Source: Flavobacterium sasangense DSM 21067 (GTDB lineage Bacteria; Bacteroidota; Bacteroidia; Flavobacteriales; Flavobacteriaceae). Taken from it: a stretch of DNA of 64,000 bases. The notes under the pieces were generated by a model. It did not search any database, had not been told where the DNA came from, and saw nothing but the letters and a program-made list of their open reading frames with translations. The translations under genes were made by a program, and so were the position numbers. How positions within the stretch are numbered: the first letter of the stretch is position 1; the number at the start of each line of letters is the position of its first letter. Below, in pieces: positions 1 to 8,924 of this stretch. Where the stretch lies: positions 62,001-126,000 of the forward strand of contig NZ_JMLU01000002.1 of NCBI RefSeq assembly GCF_000686885.1, written 5' to 3'.

Positions 1-344
1 CTGATGGCACAAGATATGCACTAACTACTGAATGGCCAACTGCGTTTGCCGATTATTTTGATAGAAGAAAAACTTATGGAATACCTGAAAGCCAAACTAA
101 TCTAGATTATAACAAAGCTCTCAAGTTAGACGCTCCTGAAAAAAAGTATTATAGCAATGCCCCATTAGCAAACAAAATCCATTTAACAAGTAATAAAAAT
201 GATGATTTAATAATCTTTTTAAAAATGCAAAAAGAGTTAAAATTAGATTTTACCTTATTTGAGGTTGACCCATCATTTTCAACCTATACAAAAGTGAGTT
301 TAAAAAGTGATGGAACTACTATAAAAAGAGAAACTTGTAACTAA
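1..344 (+). CDS. Hypothetical protein, 3' end only
   Basis: An open frame enters from the left edge (first full codon at base 3) and stops with TAA at 342-344, giving about 113 C-terminal residues. The stretch contains a polar, tyrosine- and lysine-rich segment and ends in the residues KRETCN. I do not recognise a family or a catalytic motif. It lies 12 bases upstream of the DUF6705-like gene at 357 on the same strand, so it may be co-transcribed with that secreted pair. It could be the tail of a larger surface or secreted protein, but nothing in the visible part decides this. Confidence 0.7.
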   Translation, partial: DGTRYALTTEWPTAFADYFDRRKTYGIPESQTNLDYNKALKLDAPEKKYYSNAPLANKIHLTSNKNDDLIIFLKMQKELKLDFTLFEVDPSFSTYTKVSLKSDGTTIKRETCN

Positions 345-356
345 AAAATCAATATT

Positions 357-983
357 ATGAAAAAAATAGCATTTTATTTATTAATATGCTTTGTGTCATT
401 AACAGCACAAGCACAAACTATAAAACCATTATCAAGTTTTTATACAGGTACACAAAATTACTCAAACGACGACACTGTATTAATACAACCAGTCTATTAT
501 AAAGACACCTTTAATCATTTTACTCCTTTTATAGGTTCATGGAAATATGTTGAAGGTAATAAAACATTTATTGTAACTTTATATAAGGTTACAAAAAAGC
601 CTATAACTCATAATAACAATGTTATATATTATATGGATTACATTTTTGGATATTATCGATTGGTGGAAAATTACGGATTATCTTCTGAAACTGAAATTTA
701 CAATTCGCAAGATTTAACTGGTAATAGACCAGCTGAAATAAATTCTATAAGTCCAACAACAACCTATATGAATATTGAATTTCGTATATATGACGTTGTA
801 GGGGTTAATTATAACCCTAATTTTGCAATGGGTATGACAGGCGATTTAAAGATAACCATAAATAATAGTACTAGTCCATTAACTGCACAATGGACAGTTA
901 CTCCTATTTATGAAAAATGGTATAAAGAAGGAGAACCTAATAGTTTTGTAGTGCCAACAAATATTGTATTAATAAAAATGTAA
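357..983 (+). CDS. Secreted DUF6705-like protein, copy 1
   Basis: A 208-residue protein with a clear signal peptide (residues 1-20, MKKIAFYLLICFVSL then AQAQ). The body carries the words YYKDTFNHFTPFIGSWKY and GNKTFIVTLYK near residues 48-77, which match my recollection of the Flavobacteriia family DUF6705, whose function is unknown. It is probably periplasmic or exported; no cysteine lipobox is present. The next gene is a diverged tandem duplicate. The ATG is preceded by AT-rich sequence without a Shine-Dalgarno motif, normal for this group. The family call comes from motif memory only. Confidence 0.8.
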   Translation: MKKIAFYLLICFVSLTAQAQTIKPLSSFYTGTQNYSNDDTVLIQPVYYKDTFNHFTPFIGSWKYVEGNKTFIVTLYKVTKKPITHNNNVIYYMDYIFGYYRLVENYGLSSETEIYNSQDLTGNRPAEINSISPTTTYMNIEFRIYDVVGVNYNPNFAMGMTGDLKITINNSTSPLTAQWTVTPIYEKWYKEGEPNSFVVPTNIVLIKM

Positions 984-1069
984 AATCTAAAAATAATAAG
1001 CTCTACCTATTTATTCGGTGTAGTTTATTATAAATTTTGTTTTCATAGAATAATTAAAGTTAAATATTT

Positions 1070-1696
1070 ATGAAAAAAATAACATTTTATTTATTAATAT
1101 GCTTTGTGTCATTAACAACACAAGCACAAAGTATAAAGCCTTTAAAAAGTTATTATACCGACTCTAAAGATTATTATGGCGATAATTTATTATTTGTACA
1201 ACCAGTATATTATAAAGACACATATAATCATTTTATTCCTTTTATCGGCTCATGGAAGTATGTTGAAGGTAATAAAACATTCATTGTAACTTTGTATAAA
1301 AAAACAAAAGAGGCTGCCTTTTGGAATGATAATATAGCCTATTATATGGATGATATTTATGGACATTATCGTCTAGTAGAAGACTTTGGACTCCCTACTG
1401 AAAATGAAATATACAATTCACAAGATTTGACAGGTAATAGACCTATGGAAATATTTTCATTAAGCCCTGAAACAAGCTATTTAAATATTATATGTCGAAT
1501 ATATGACGTGGTTGGAGCTAATAATAACCCAAACTTTGCAATGGGTATGGAAGGAGATTTAAAAATAACCATAAATAATAATACAAATCCATTAACGGCA
1601 AAATGGACGGTTACTCCTATTCATGAAAAATGGTATAAAGAAGGAGAACCTACTAGTTTTGTAGTACCAACAAATATCGTATTAACAAAAATGTAA
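1070..1696 (+). CDS. Secreted DUF6705-like protein, copy 2
   Basis: Also 208 residues, and about 75 percent identical by eye to the gene 86 bases upstream, without gaps. Signal peptide, the YYKDT/PFIGSWKY core and the C-terminal stretch EKWYKEGEP to KM are all kept. Divergence is concentrated in residues 26-46 and 78-95, while the core and tail are conserved, as expected if two related exported proteins are under selection in the scaffold and free in exposed loops. Function is unknown. It arose by local duplication; both copies are intact. Confidence 0.8.
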   Translation: MKKITFYLLICFVSLTTQAQSIKPLKSYYTDSKDYYGDNLLFVQPVYYKDTYNHFIPFIGSWKYVEGNKTFIVTLYKKTKEAAFWNDNIAYYMDDIYGHYRLVEDFGLPTENEIYNSQDLTGNRPMEIFSLSPETSYLNIICRIYDVVGANNNPNFAMGMEGDLKITINNNTNPLTAKWTVTPIHEKWYKEGEPTSFVVPTNIVLTKM

Positions 1697-1903
1697 AACT
1701 ACTTACAACTACAGTTTCTAGTAATAGCGGCTTTTGGTCTTGTCTGTAAGTCGCTTTTGTAATAAGCCAAAATTTACCGCTACTGATACAAGCTATCTAA
1801 CGTTTGAAAAAAAACGTTTAACTTTATGTAGCATTAAATAGTAAAGTTTGAGTTTGTTTATTAACTGTGCTTTATGCTGATAATTTACATGAAAGTGTTA
1901 ATT

Positions 1904-1940
1904 ACAAAAAAACTAAAAAGCCATTTCAAACGAAATGGCT
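1904..1940 (-). terminator. Rho-independent terminator of prfC
   Basis: A 9-bp perfect stem (1919-1927 with 1932-1940, AGCCATTTC/GAAATGGCT, loop AAAC) lies just beyond the prfC stop. On the minus strand it is followed by a T-rich tail (1905-1918), the classic intrinsic-terminator layout. On the plus strand the T tract is weak, so it mainly serves prfC. The 1697-1903 stretch beside it holds nothing else I can support. Confidence 0.8.
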
Positions 1941-1947
1941 TCTTTGC

Positions 1948-3543
1948 TTATCTCTTCTGATAATCCGAAGTAAAGAATAACTCTACTGTTGGATATTTTT
2001 GTTGCGTCATTTGGATAGAGAAATCGCTATCGGCTAAGAACACCAATTGCCCGTATTTGTCATGTCCTAAGAATTTTTGTTTCACACGTTTAAATTCGGC
2101 AAACTCAGTGTTTTTTGGATCTTGTGGTTTTACCCAACACGCTTTAAACGCAGGGAAAGTTTCATACGTACATTTCGCACCATATTCATGCTCTAAACGG
2201 TATTGGATAACTTCGTATTGAAGCGCTCCTACGGTTCCAATTACTTTTCTTCCATTCATTTCTAAGGTAAACAACTGGGCTACACCTTCGTCCATTAACT
2301 GGTCAACTCCTTTTTCTAGTTGTTTCGATTTTAATGGATCGGCGTTATTGATATATCTAAAATGCTCTGGAGAGAAACTTGGAATTCCTTTGAAATTCAT
2401 GATTTCGCCTTCGGTTAAGGTGTCTCCAATTTTGAAGTTACCCGTATCGTGCAAACCTACGATATCACCAGGATATGAAATATCTACAATCTCTTTTTTC
2501 TCCGCAAAAAACGCATTCGGACTCGAGAATTTTAAATTCTTTCCTAAACGAACGTGTAAATAGGGTTTGTTTTTTTCAAACGTTCCCGATACAATTTTAA
2601 TGAACGCCAAACGGTCTCTGTGTTTTGGATCCATGTTGGCATGAATTTTAAATACAAATCCGCTTAATTTTTCTTCTTCTGGTCTTACTAATCTAGTATC
2701 GGATTCTTTTGGTCTTGGAGTTGGAGCAATTTCAACGAAACAGTCTAACAATTCGCGAACTCCAAAATTGTTCAAAGCCGAACCAAAGAAAACAGGTTGT
2801 AAATCGCCTTCTAAATATTCTTCTCTACTAAATGGAGGATACACTTCATCGATTAATTCCAATTCTTCTCTTAATCGATTCGCTGGTTTTTCTCCAATAA
2901 TTCCTTCTAATTCAGGACTATTGATGTCGTTGAAAGCAATCGTTTCTTCAATATTTTTTCGGCTATCACCTTCGAAAAGGTTGATGTTCTTTTCCCAAAT
3001 ATTGTAAATTCCTTGAAAATCGTATCCCATTCCAATAGGAAAACTTAATGGTGTAACGCGAAGTTTTAATTTTTTCTCCACTTCATCCATTAAATCGAAG
3101 GCATCTTTACCTTCACGGTCTAATTTGTTAATGAAAACAATCATCGGAATGTTTCGCATTCTACAAACTTCCACTAATTTTTCAGTTTGTTCCTCAACCC
3201 CTTTTGCAACGTCGATTACTACGATAACACTATCTACGGCAGTTAAAGTTCTGAAAGTATCTTCAGCAAAGTCTTTGTGACCTGGCGTATCTAAGATGTT
3301 GATTTTTTTATCTTTATAATTAAAAGCTAAGACAGAAGTCGCTACCGAAATTCCTCTTTGTCTTTCAATCTCCATGAAATCGGAAGTAGCTCCTTTTTTA
3401 ATTTTGTTACTTTTTACAGCTCCAGCCTCTTGAATTGCGCCTCCAAACAACAATAATTTCTCGGTTAAAGTCGTTTTACCAGCATCGGGATGCGAGATAA
3501 TTCCAAAAGTTCGTCTTCTTGCTATTTCTTCTATAAAACTCAT
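1948..3543 (-). CDS. prfC: Peptide chain release factor 3 (RF3)
   Basis: A 531-residue translational GTPase, the usual RF3 length. The N-terminal G domain has G1 SHPDAGKTT (17-25), the RGIS switch I region (63-66), G3 DTPGH (85-89) and G4 NKLD (139-142); these are hallmark RF3 spellings, with SHPDAGKTT rather than the AHVDHGKTT of EF-Tu/EF-G. RF3 recycles RF1/RF2 from the ribosome after peptide release and acts in the cytoplasm. The gene is monocistronic on the minus strand, with its own terminator and a TAnnTTTG promoter element 17 bases from the ATG. Nothing appears broken. Confidence 0.97.
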   Translation of the reverse strand: MSFIEEIARRRTFGIISHPDAGKTTLTEKLLLFGGAIQEAGAVKSNKIKKGATSDFMEIERQRGISVATSVLAFNYKDKKINILDTPGHKDFAEDTFRTLTAVDSVIVVIDVAKGVEEQTEKLVEVCRMRNIPMIVFINKLDREGKDAFDLMDEVEKKLKLRVTPLSFPIGMGYDFQGIYNIWEKNINLFEGDSRKNIEETIAFNDINSPELEGIIGEKPANRLREELELIDEVYPPFSREEYLEGDLQPVFFGSALNNFGVRELLDCFVEIAPTPRPKESDTRLVRPEEEKLSGFVFKIHANMDPKHRDRLAFIKIVSGTFEKNKPYLHVRLGKNLKFSSPNAFFAEKKEIVDISYPGDIVGLHDTGNFKIGDTLTEGEIMNFKGIPSFSPEHFRYINNADPLKSKQLEKGVDQLMDEGVAQLFTLEMNGRKVIGTVGALQYEVIQYRLEHEYGAKCTYETFPAFKACWVKPQDPKNTEFAEFKRVKQKFLGHDKYGQLVFLADSDFSIQMTQQKYPTVELFFTSDYQKR

Positions 3544-3559
3544 TATTCAAAATTTTGTG

Positions 3560-3567
3560 CAAAAGTA
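3560..3567 (-). promoter_or_regulatory. Candidate -7 element for prfC
   Basis: The minus strand reads TACTTTTG, an exact match to the Bacteroidota -7 consensus TAnnTTTG, 17 bases upstream of the prfC ATG. No convincing -33 TTG is seen, so this rests on one element and its position. Confidence 0.5.
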
Positions 3568-3609
3568 ACTTTTTTTGCAGAAATTTCTGTTAATAGTAGC
3601 TTATAAATG

Positions 3610-3639
3610 TTGTGGAATAGTCTCGAATTGTTATTTTTG
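3610..3639 (+). promoter_or_regulatory. Candidate promoter of the periplasmic folding operon
   Basis: TTG (3610-3612), a 19-base spacer, then TATTTTTG (3632-3639) match the Bacteroidota sigma-70 layout. The predicted start of transcription would lie near 3646, about 24 bases before the ATG at 3670. It is divergent from the prfC promoter about 50 bases away. Confidence 0.6.
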
Positions 3640-3669
3640 TCGATTACAACTTAAAATGTATAAATTAAT

Positions 3670-5637
3670 ATGAAAATTAATCGCCTACTTATTTTTGGTT
3701 TTTTACTTGTTCAATCGTTTTTGTTTGCCCAAACGAAAGAAGTATTATTTACGATTGATAATCATCCGTATTATACAGATGAATTTATTAGAGTTTATAA
3801 TAAAAATTTAGATTTAGTTAAAGATGATTCTCAGAAAGATTTAGACAAATATTTGGATTTGTTTTTAGGGTACAAATTAAAAGTTGAAAAAGCGAATAAA
3901 ATAGGTTTGCAAAACGGAACTTCGTATCAAAACGAATTGAAATCATATAGAAATCAATTATCTAAGAATTATGTAAACGATTCTAAAGTTACCAACGAAT
4001 TGGTGCATGAAGCTTATGATAGAATGCAACAAGAAGTTAGAGCTTCACATATTTTAATTTTAGTTGACGAAGGCGCATCACCACAAGATACTTTAAAAGC
4101 TTACAATAAAATTTTAGATATTAAAAAAAGATTAGAAGCTGGAGAAGACTTCGTAACTGTTGCAAAACAAACATCTGAGGATCCATCGGTAAAAGAAAAT
4201 AATGGTGATTTAGGTTATTTTTCTGCTTTTAGAATGGTGTATCCGTTTGAAAATGCTGCTTTTAAAACTAATGTTGGAAAAATTTCAAAACCATTTCGTA
4301 CTCGTTTTGGATATCACATTGTAAAAGTAGTAGATAAAAGAGCAAATAGAGGTGAAGTTACGGTGGCTCACATTATGATTGTTAAGCCAAATGTTTCTGA
4401 TGCTGCTCAACAGGAAAAAGCAAAAGCTACTATTGAAGATATTTATAAAAAAATCCAACAAGGTGAAAATTTTGAGAGTTTAGCTCAGCAATTTTCTGAA
4501 GATAAATCTTCTGCTCCAAAGGGTGGTGTTTTACAACGTTTTGGTTCAGGACAATTGAGTTCTGAAGAATTTGAAAATGTAGCTTTTAGTTTGGCTAAAA
4601 AAGATGATATTTCGGCACCATTTCAATCGCAATTTGGATGGCATATTATTAAATTGATTGAGAAACATCCGGTTCGTTCTTTTGATGATATGAAAGGGGA
4701 ATTAGAAGATAAAATTAGAAAAGACGAGCGTTCTTTATTAATTACAAATTCATTAGCTAAAAAATTAAGAGCAAAATATACTGTTGTTAAAGATGTTAAA
4801 GCATTGGCTCAAGTTAAAAAGTCAATTACAGATGAATTTTATTCTCAGACTTGGCAAGTACCAGCAAATACAAAAGAAGGAAATGTAACCGTTTTAACTA
4901 TTGATAAAACAAAGAAAATAACTTCACCAGCATTTCTTAATTTTGTGTATTCGCAACAGAAAGCTAATATTAAAACAAAACCAATTGCTAAATTAACTGA
5001 TGAGTTGTTCGAGAAATTTACAGACGAGCAGTTGATTAGTTATTACAATGAAAATTTAGAAAATGAATTTCCTGAGTTTAGATATGTGATGGATGAATAT
5101 CGTGATGGTTTATTGTTATTCGATTTGATGGAAAAAGAAATTTGGAACAGAGCTAAATCCGATACAACAGGTTTAATGAATTTCCATAAAGCTAACATTC
5201 AAAACTATCAGTGGAAAAAAAGACATGATGTAGATATTTTATCATCAACGGATAAAGTTACAATTGAAAAAGCACAAAGTTTCCTTAAAAAAGGAAAATC
5301 TATCGATTATATCAAAGAGAAATTGAATAAAGATGGTAAGGTGAATATCATGGTAAAATCAGGTTTGTATGAAGAAGATTATGATGTTTTATCACAATAT
5401 CCAAATGTTGCAACAGGCGTAACTTCGGTGGTTTTAAAAGATAAATATTACTTTGTAGTTAATGTAAAAAGTACAAAAGAAGCAGGTCCTAAAGAATTTG
5501 CAGATTGTAAAGGAAAAGTGATTAGCGATTACCAACAGTATTTAGAGAATAATTGGGTTGGCGAATTAAAAAATGAGTTCCAAATAAAAGTTAATGCAGA
5601 TGTTTTTGCAAAAGTAAAACAACAATTATCGAAATAA
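3670..5637 (+). CDS. Periplasmic peptidyl-prolyl isomerase with two parvulin domains
   Basis: A 655-residue exported protein. After a signal peptide (1-20, ending FLFAQ) come two parvulin/PpiC domains, roughly 122-224 and 228-334. Each has the start word (ASHILIL, VAHIMIV), the GGxL/NGDLGYF strand and the end word FGYHIVKV or FGWHIIKL. The C-terminal 300 residues are a long non-catalytic region, probably a second chaperone or dimerisation module. It should assist folding of outer-membrane or secreted proteins in the periplasm. It is first of three co-directional genes (gap 4, then a 17-base overlap), all related to SurA-type chaperones, so they probably act on the same client flow. Confidence 0.9.
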   Translation: MKINRLLIFGFLLVQSFLFAQTKEVLFTIDNHPYYTDEFIRVYNKNLDLVKDDSQKDLDKYLDLFLGYKLKVEKANKIGLQNGTSYQNELKSYRNQLSKNYVNDSKVTNELVHEAYDRMQQEVRASHILILVDEGASPQDTLKAYNKILDIKKRLEAGEDFVTVAKQTSEDPSVKENNGDLGYFSAFRMVYPFENAAFKTNVGKISKPFRTRFGYHIVKVVDKRANRGEVTVAHIMIVKPNVSDAAQQEKAKATIEDIYKKIQQGENFESLAQQFSEDKSSAPKGGVLQRFGSGQLSSEEFENVAFSLAKKDDISAPFQSQFGWHIIKLIEKHPVRSFDDMKGELEDKIRKDERSLLITNSLAKKLRAKYTVVKDVKALAQVKKSITDEFYSQTWQVPANTKEGNVTVLTIDKTKKITSPAFLNFVYSQQKANIKTKPIAKLTDELFEKFTDEQLISYYNENLENEFPEFRYVMDEYRDGLLLFDLMEKEIWNRAKSDTTGLMNFHKANIQNYQWKKRHDVDILSSTDKVTIEKAQSFLKKGKSIDYIKEKLNKDGKVNIMVKSGLYEEDYDVLSQYPNVATGVTSVVLKDKYYFVVNVKSTKEAGPKEFADCKGKVISDYQQYLENNWVGELKNEFQIKVNADVFAKVKQQLSK

Positions 5638-5641
5638 ACAC

Positions 5642-6493
5642 ATGAAATTTTGGATATCCTTATTTTTACTTACCACTATGGTTACTTCGTGCGATTATTT
5701 TAGAGCACCTAAGAAACCAAAAGCCATCGCACGTGTAGGTGAAAGTTATTTATTTCAAGATGATATTGTAGACTTAGTACCTAAGGGAACTTCAAAAAAA
5801 GATAGTATTGCGATAGTAAAAGCGTTTATTGATAGATGGGCTACTCAAAAATTATTATTTGAAGCAGCGGAACGTAATATAGGAAAAGATAAGATATCAG
5901 AATTTAGTGCTTTAATAGATCAGTACAAAGTTGATTTATATACAAAAGATTATATTGAAAGTTTGGTAATAAGACAAATAGATACTGTTGTTACTGAGGA
6001 TCAGATTGAAGCGTATTATGCAAAAAATAAGCAGTATTTTAAAAATTCTTCAGAGTTGGTAAAACTTCGCTATATTAATTTAGTTAAAGAAAATCCAAAA
6101 TTCGCAAAAATTAAATCAAAGTTTAGTTCCTTTACCAAAAAAGATAGAAAAGAGTTAGAACAGCTTGCGGTTCAGTTCAAAAGTTATGCTTTTAATGATT
6201 CTATCTGGGTGGATATTAATCAGGTTTATGAAAAAATTCCTTTTATTAATTTAGAGAATAAGCAAAAATACATCTCTAGTGGAATAAATTTTCAATATCC
6301 AGATTCTACAACGGTTTGGTTGGTTAAGGTAAATAAAGTATTGCCAAAGGACAGTCCAACACCTTTAGAGTTTTTAAAACCAACAATAGAGCAAATTATA
6401 ATAAATAATAGAAAGTTAGAATTAATTAATACAATAGAAAAAGAGATTACCAATGACGCTATCAAAGACAATAAGTATGAAATTTATAAATAA
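5642..6493 (+). CDS. SurA-N-like periplasmic lipoprotein without PPIase domain
   Basis: A 283-residue protein with a lipoprotein signal (MKFWISLFLLTTMVTSC, lipobox VTSC, Cys17). Residues 30-110 (AIARVGESYLFQDDIVDLV followed by a helical segment) resemble the SurA N-terminal chaperone fold. I cannot find the parvulin signature words present in both flanking genes. It is therefore likely a membrane-anchored holdase rather than an isomerase. It follows the preceding PPIase by 4 bases and overlaps the start of the next by 17 bases, so the three are translationally coupled. The lipoprotein call is strong; the chaperone role is inferred from context and weak similarity. Confidence 0.8.
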   Translation: MKFWISLFLLTTMVTSCDYFRAPKKPKAIARVGESYLFQDDIVDLVPKGTSKKDSIAIVKAFIDRWATQKLLFEAAERNIGKDKISEFSALIDQYKVDLYTKDYIESLVIRQIDTVVTEDQIEAYYAKNKQYFKNSSELVKLRYINLVKENPKFAKIKSKFSSFTKKDRKELEQLAVQFKSYAFNDSIWVDINQVYEKIPFINLENKQKYISSGINFQYPDSTTVWLVKVNKVLPKDSPTPLEFLKPTIEQIIINNRKLELINTIEKEITNDAIKDNKYEIYK

Positions 6494-7835
6494 AAAATTC
6501 CTTTTTTCCCTTTTCATTTTAGTATCAACCACCGTTTTTGCACAGACAAAACGAGAAAAAGTGGACGGAGTAATAGGAGTTGTGGGAGATTATGTAGTAT
6601 TGGATTCCGATATTGATTTAGAATTAATTCAATTAAGAGCACAAGGAATTGATACCAAAAATATCACACGTTGTGAATTATTTGGTAAACAATTAGAAGA
6701 TAAATTATATGCACACCACGCTATTCAGGATAGTATTGTAGTTACAGATGCAGAAGTTAACAGCTACATGAATGAACAACTTGACGCTATGGTTGAGCAA
6801 GTAGGTTCGTTAGAAAAAGTAGTTAAGTTTTATAAGAAAAAAAATTTAGAAGAGTTTAAATCTTATTTCTTTGAAATTATCAAAATGAATAAGCTGACTT
6901 CTCAGATGCAAAAGAAAATTGTAGATGAAGTTACCATTACTCCTGAAGAAGTTAGAAATTTCTTTAAAGGAATTCCAGCTGATGAAATTCCAACTTTTGG
7001 AGCGGAAATGGAAGTAGCTCAAATAGTAGTTAAACCAGTTATTACAGAAGAAGAAAAGAAAAGAATTGTTGATAAATTGAATGAAATTCGTCAAGATGTA
7101 CTAAATGGTTCTAGTTTTTTTAGTAAAGCTGTTTTGTTTTCAGAAGATCCAGGGTCAAGTTCAAATGGAGGTTTTTATAAAATTAATAGAAAAACTGGAT
7201 TTGTTAAAGAATTCAAAGAAGTTGCGTTTAGCCTAGCTGAAGGAGAAATTTCGGAACCATTTGAAACAGAATTTGGATATCATATTATTATGGTAGAAAA
7301 AATTAAAGGTCAAGAAGTAGAGTTACGACACATTTTGATGTCTCCTAAAGTTTCAACTCAAGCAATGAAAGATGCTAAAGCTAAAATTGAAGCTATTCGA
7401 ACAAAAGTATTAAACAAAGAAATTACATTTGCAGATGCTGCTAAATCATCTTCAGATGAAAAAGAAACTAAAAATAATGGTGGGGTATTATTAAACCCAA
7501 GAACCATGGAGCCTCGTTTTGAATTAACAAAAATGGATCCTACATTGTATGCTCAGGTTTCTTCTTTAAAAGATGGTGATGTTTCTTTACCAATTTTAGA
7601 TGAAGAAAAAGGAGGAGGTGCCAAATTTTATAAAATCATTACAGTAAACAATAGAACAGAAGAACATACTGCTGATTTTTCTAAAGATTATTTAAAAATT
7701 AAAGAATTAGCTCTTAGAGATAAGCAAATTAAAGTAATTGCAAAATGGAGTGAAGAAAAAATCAAAGAAACTTACATTAAGATTTCAGATGATTATAAAG
7801 ATTGCAACTTTACTAATAATTGGTTAAAAAAATAA
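6477..7835 (+). CDS. SurA-like periplasmic chaperone/peptidyl-prolyl isomerase
   Basis: A 452-residue protein from the ATG at 6477. An in-frame upstream ATG (6453) would add eight residues before an otherwise perfect signal peptide (MKFINKKFLF to VFAQ), so 6477 is preferred. The N-terminal SurA-like chaperone region (25-160) includes GVIGVVGDYVVLDSDID. It is followed by parvulin domain 1 (about 178-276, end word FGYHIIMVE) and domain 2 (about 282-385, start word LRHILMS). This N-P1-P2 order is that of SurA, the outer-membrane protein chaperone, so it is the best SurA counterpart in the operon. Last gene of the operon, with a strong terminator downstream. Confidence 0.9.
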   Translation: MKFINKKFLFSLFILVSTTVFAQTKREKVDGVIGVVGDYVVLDSDIDLELIQLRAQGIDTKNITRCELFGKQLEDKLYAHHAIQDSIVVTDAEVNSYMNEQLDAMVEQVGSLEKVVKFYKKKNLEEFKSYFFEIIKMNKLTSQMQKKIVDEVTITPEEVRNFFKGIPADEIPTFGAEMEVAQIVVKPVITEEEKKRIVDKLNEIRQDVLNGSSFFSKAVLFSEDPGSSSNGGFYKINRKTGFVKEFKEVAFSLAEGEISEPFETEFGYHIIMVEKIKGQEVELRHILMSPKVSTQAMKDAKAKIEAIRTKVLNKEITFADAAKSSSDEKETKNNGGVLLNPRTMEPRFELTKMDPTLYAQVSSLKDGDVSLPILDEEKGGGAKFYKIITVNNRTEEHTADFSKDYLKIKELALRDKQIKVIAKWSEEKIKETYIKISDDYKDCNFTNNWLKK

Positions 7836-7842
7836 ATTGACT

Positions 7843-7872
7843 AACCCTTTGAGTTTTCAGAGGGTTTTTTAT
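7843..7872 (+). terminator. Terminator of the folding operon
   Basis: A 9-bp stem (AACCCTTTG 7843-7851 with CAGAGGGTT 7858-7866, one G-T pair, loop AGTTTT) is followed by a T run, 8 bases after the SurA-like stop codon. Confidence 0.85.
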
Positions 7873-7910
7873 TATTTTAGAGGTTTAATAATTAAGATCA
7901 ATTTTCCGAA

Positions 7911-7927
7911 TTCTAAATTCTAAATTC
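7911..7927 (+). repeat. Short word repeat in the moxR leader
   Basis: TTCTAAA is repeated 2.4 times in tandem (7911-7927), ending three bases before the moxR ATG. It is one of several degenerate word repeats in this window that abut start codons. Confidence 0.45.
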
Positions 7928-7930
7928 AAT

Positions 7931-8884
7931 ATGTCAGACGTAGCAGCCATTCAGGAATTAGTTCAAAGACAAAAAGCATTAAAACAAGAAATTGCTAAAG
8001 TAATCGTGGGTCAAGATGAAGTAGTACATCAAATTGTGATGAGTATTTTTTCTGGAGGTCACGCTTTGCTTATTGGTGTTCCTGGATTAGCAAAAACTTT
8101 GATGGTAAATACCATTTCACAAGCTTTAGGATTGAATTTTAAAAGAATTCAGTTCACGCCCGATTTGATGCCTTCGGATATTTTAGGAAGTGAAATTTTA
8201 GATGAAAATCGTCATTTTAAATTCATCAAAGGACCAATATTTTCCAATATTATCTTAGCAGATGAGATAAACAGAACGCCACCTAAAACGCAAGCTGCTT
8301 TATTAGAAGCCATGCAAGAACGTGCTGTAACCGTTGCGGGACATCATTATAAATTAGATTTGCCATATTTTGTTTTGGCAACACAAAATCCAATTGAGCA
8401 AGAAGGAACGTATCCGTTACCAGAAGCGCAATTAGACCGTTTTATGTTTGCGGTAAAATTAGATTACCCAAGTTTTCAAGAAGAAGTGAATGTGGTAAAA
8501 GCAACAACTTCTGATTTTAAACCTGTAGTGAACGCTTTATTTACAGCTCAGGAAATTATCGATTTTCAAAACGTAATTCGTAAGTTACCTGTAGCTGATA
8601 ATGTAATTGAATACGCCGTTTCGTTAGTAAGTAAAACGCGTCCCGATAATCCGTTATCTAATGAGTTTGTCAAGACTTATATTGATTGGGGTGCAGGTCC
8701 TCGTGCTTCTCAAAACTTAATTTTAGCAGCCAAAACTAATGCTGCTTTTAATGGGAAATTCTCTCCAGATATTGAAGATGTAAAAGCAGTAGCTGTTGGG
8801 ATTCTTCGACACAGAATCGTTAAAAATTATAAAGCGGACGCCGAAGGAATTTCGGAAGATGATATTATTAAAAAGCTGTTTTAA
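7931..8884 (+). CDS. MoxR-family AAA+ ATPase
   Basis: A 317-residue AAA+ protein with Walker A GVPGLAKT (49-56; the alanine-lysine spelling typical of MoxR), Walker B ILADEINR (108-115), sensor-1 ATQNP (151-155) and a C-terminal lid ending in the basic-acidic HRIVKNY region. MoxR proteins are chaperone ATPases that help assemble or activate partner complexes, often von Willebrand factor A-domain proteins. Here no VWA or DUF58 gene follows in the window, so the client is unknown. Its stop codon is embedded in a terminator hairpin, which makes it effectively a single-gene unit. The ATG is directly preceded by a TTCTAAA word repeat. Confidence 0.92.
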   Translation: MSDVAAIQELVQRQKALKQEIAKVIVGQDEVVHQIVMSIFSGGHALLIGVPGLAKTLMVNTISQALGLNFKRIQFTPDLMPSDILGSEILDENRHFKFIKGPIFSNIILADEINRTPPKTQAALLEAMQERAVTVAGHHYKLDLPYFVLATQNPIEQEGTYPLPEAQLDRFMFAVKLDYPSFQEEVNVVKATTSDFKPVVNALFTAQEIIDFQNVIRKLPVADNVIEYAVSLVSKTRPDNPLSNEFVKTYIDWGAGPRASQNLILAAKTNAAFNGKFSPDIEDVKAVAVGILRHRIVKNYKADAEGISEDDIIKKLF

Positions 8885-8896
8885 ACAGCTTTTTTT
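8871..8896 (+). terminator. Terminator overlapping the moxR stop codon
   Basis: AAAAGCTGTTT (8871-8881) is perfectly complementary to AAACAGCTTTT (8883-8893), and a T run follows. The TAA stop (8882-8884) sits in the loop and right arm, so the last three codons of moxR form the left arm. Confidence 0.8.
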
Positions 8897-8924
8897 ATTA
8901 CTTTAGTAAATCAATTACTGCAAT

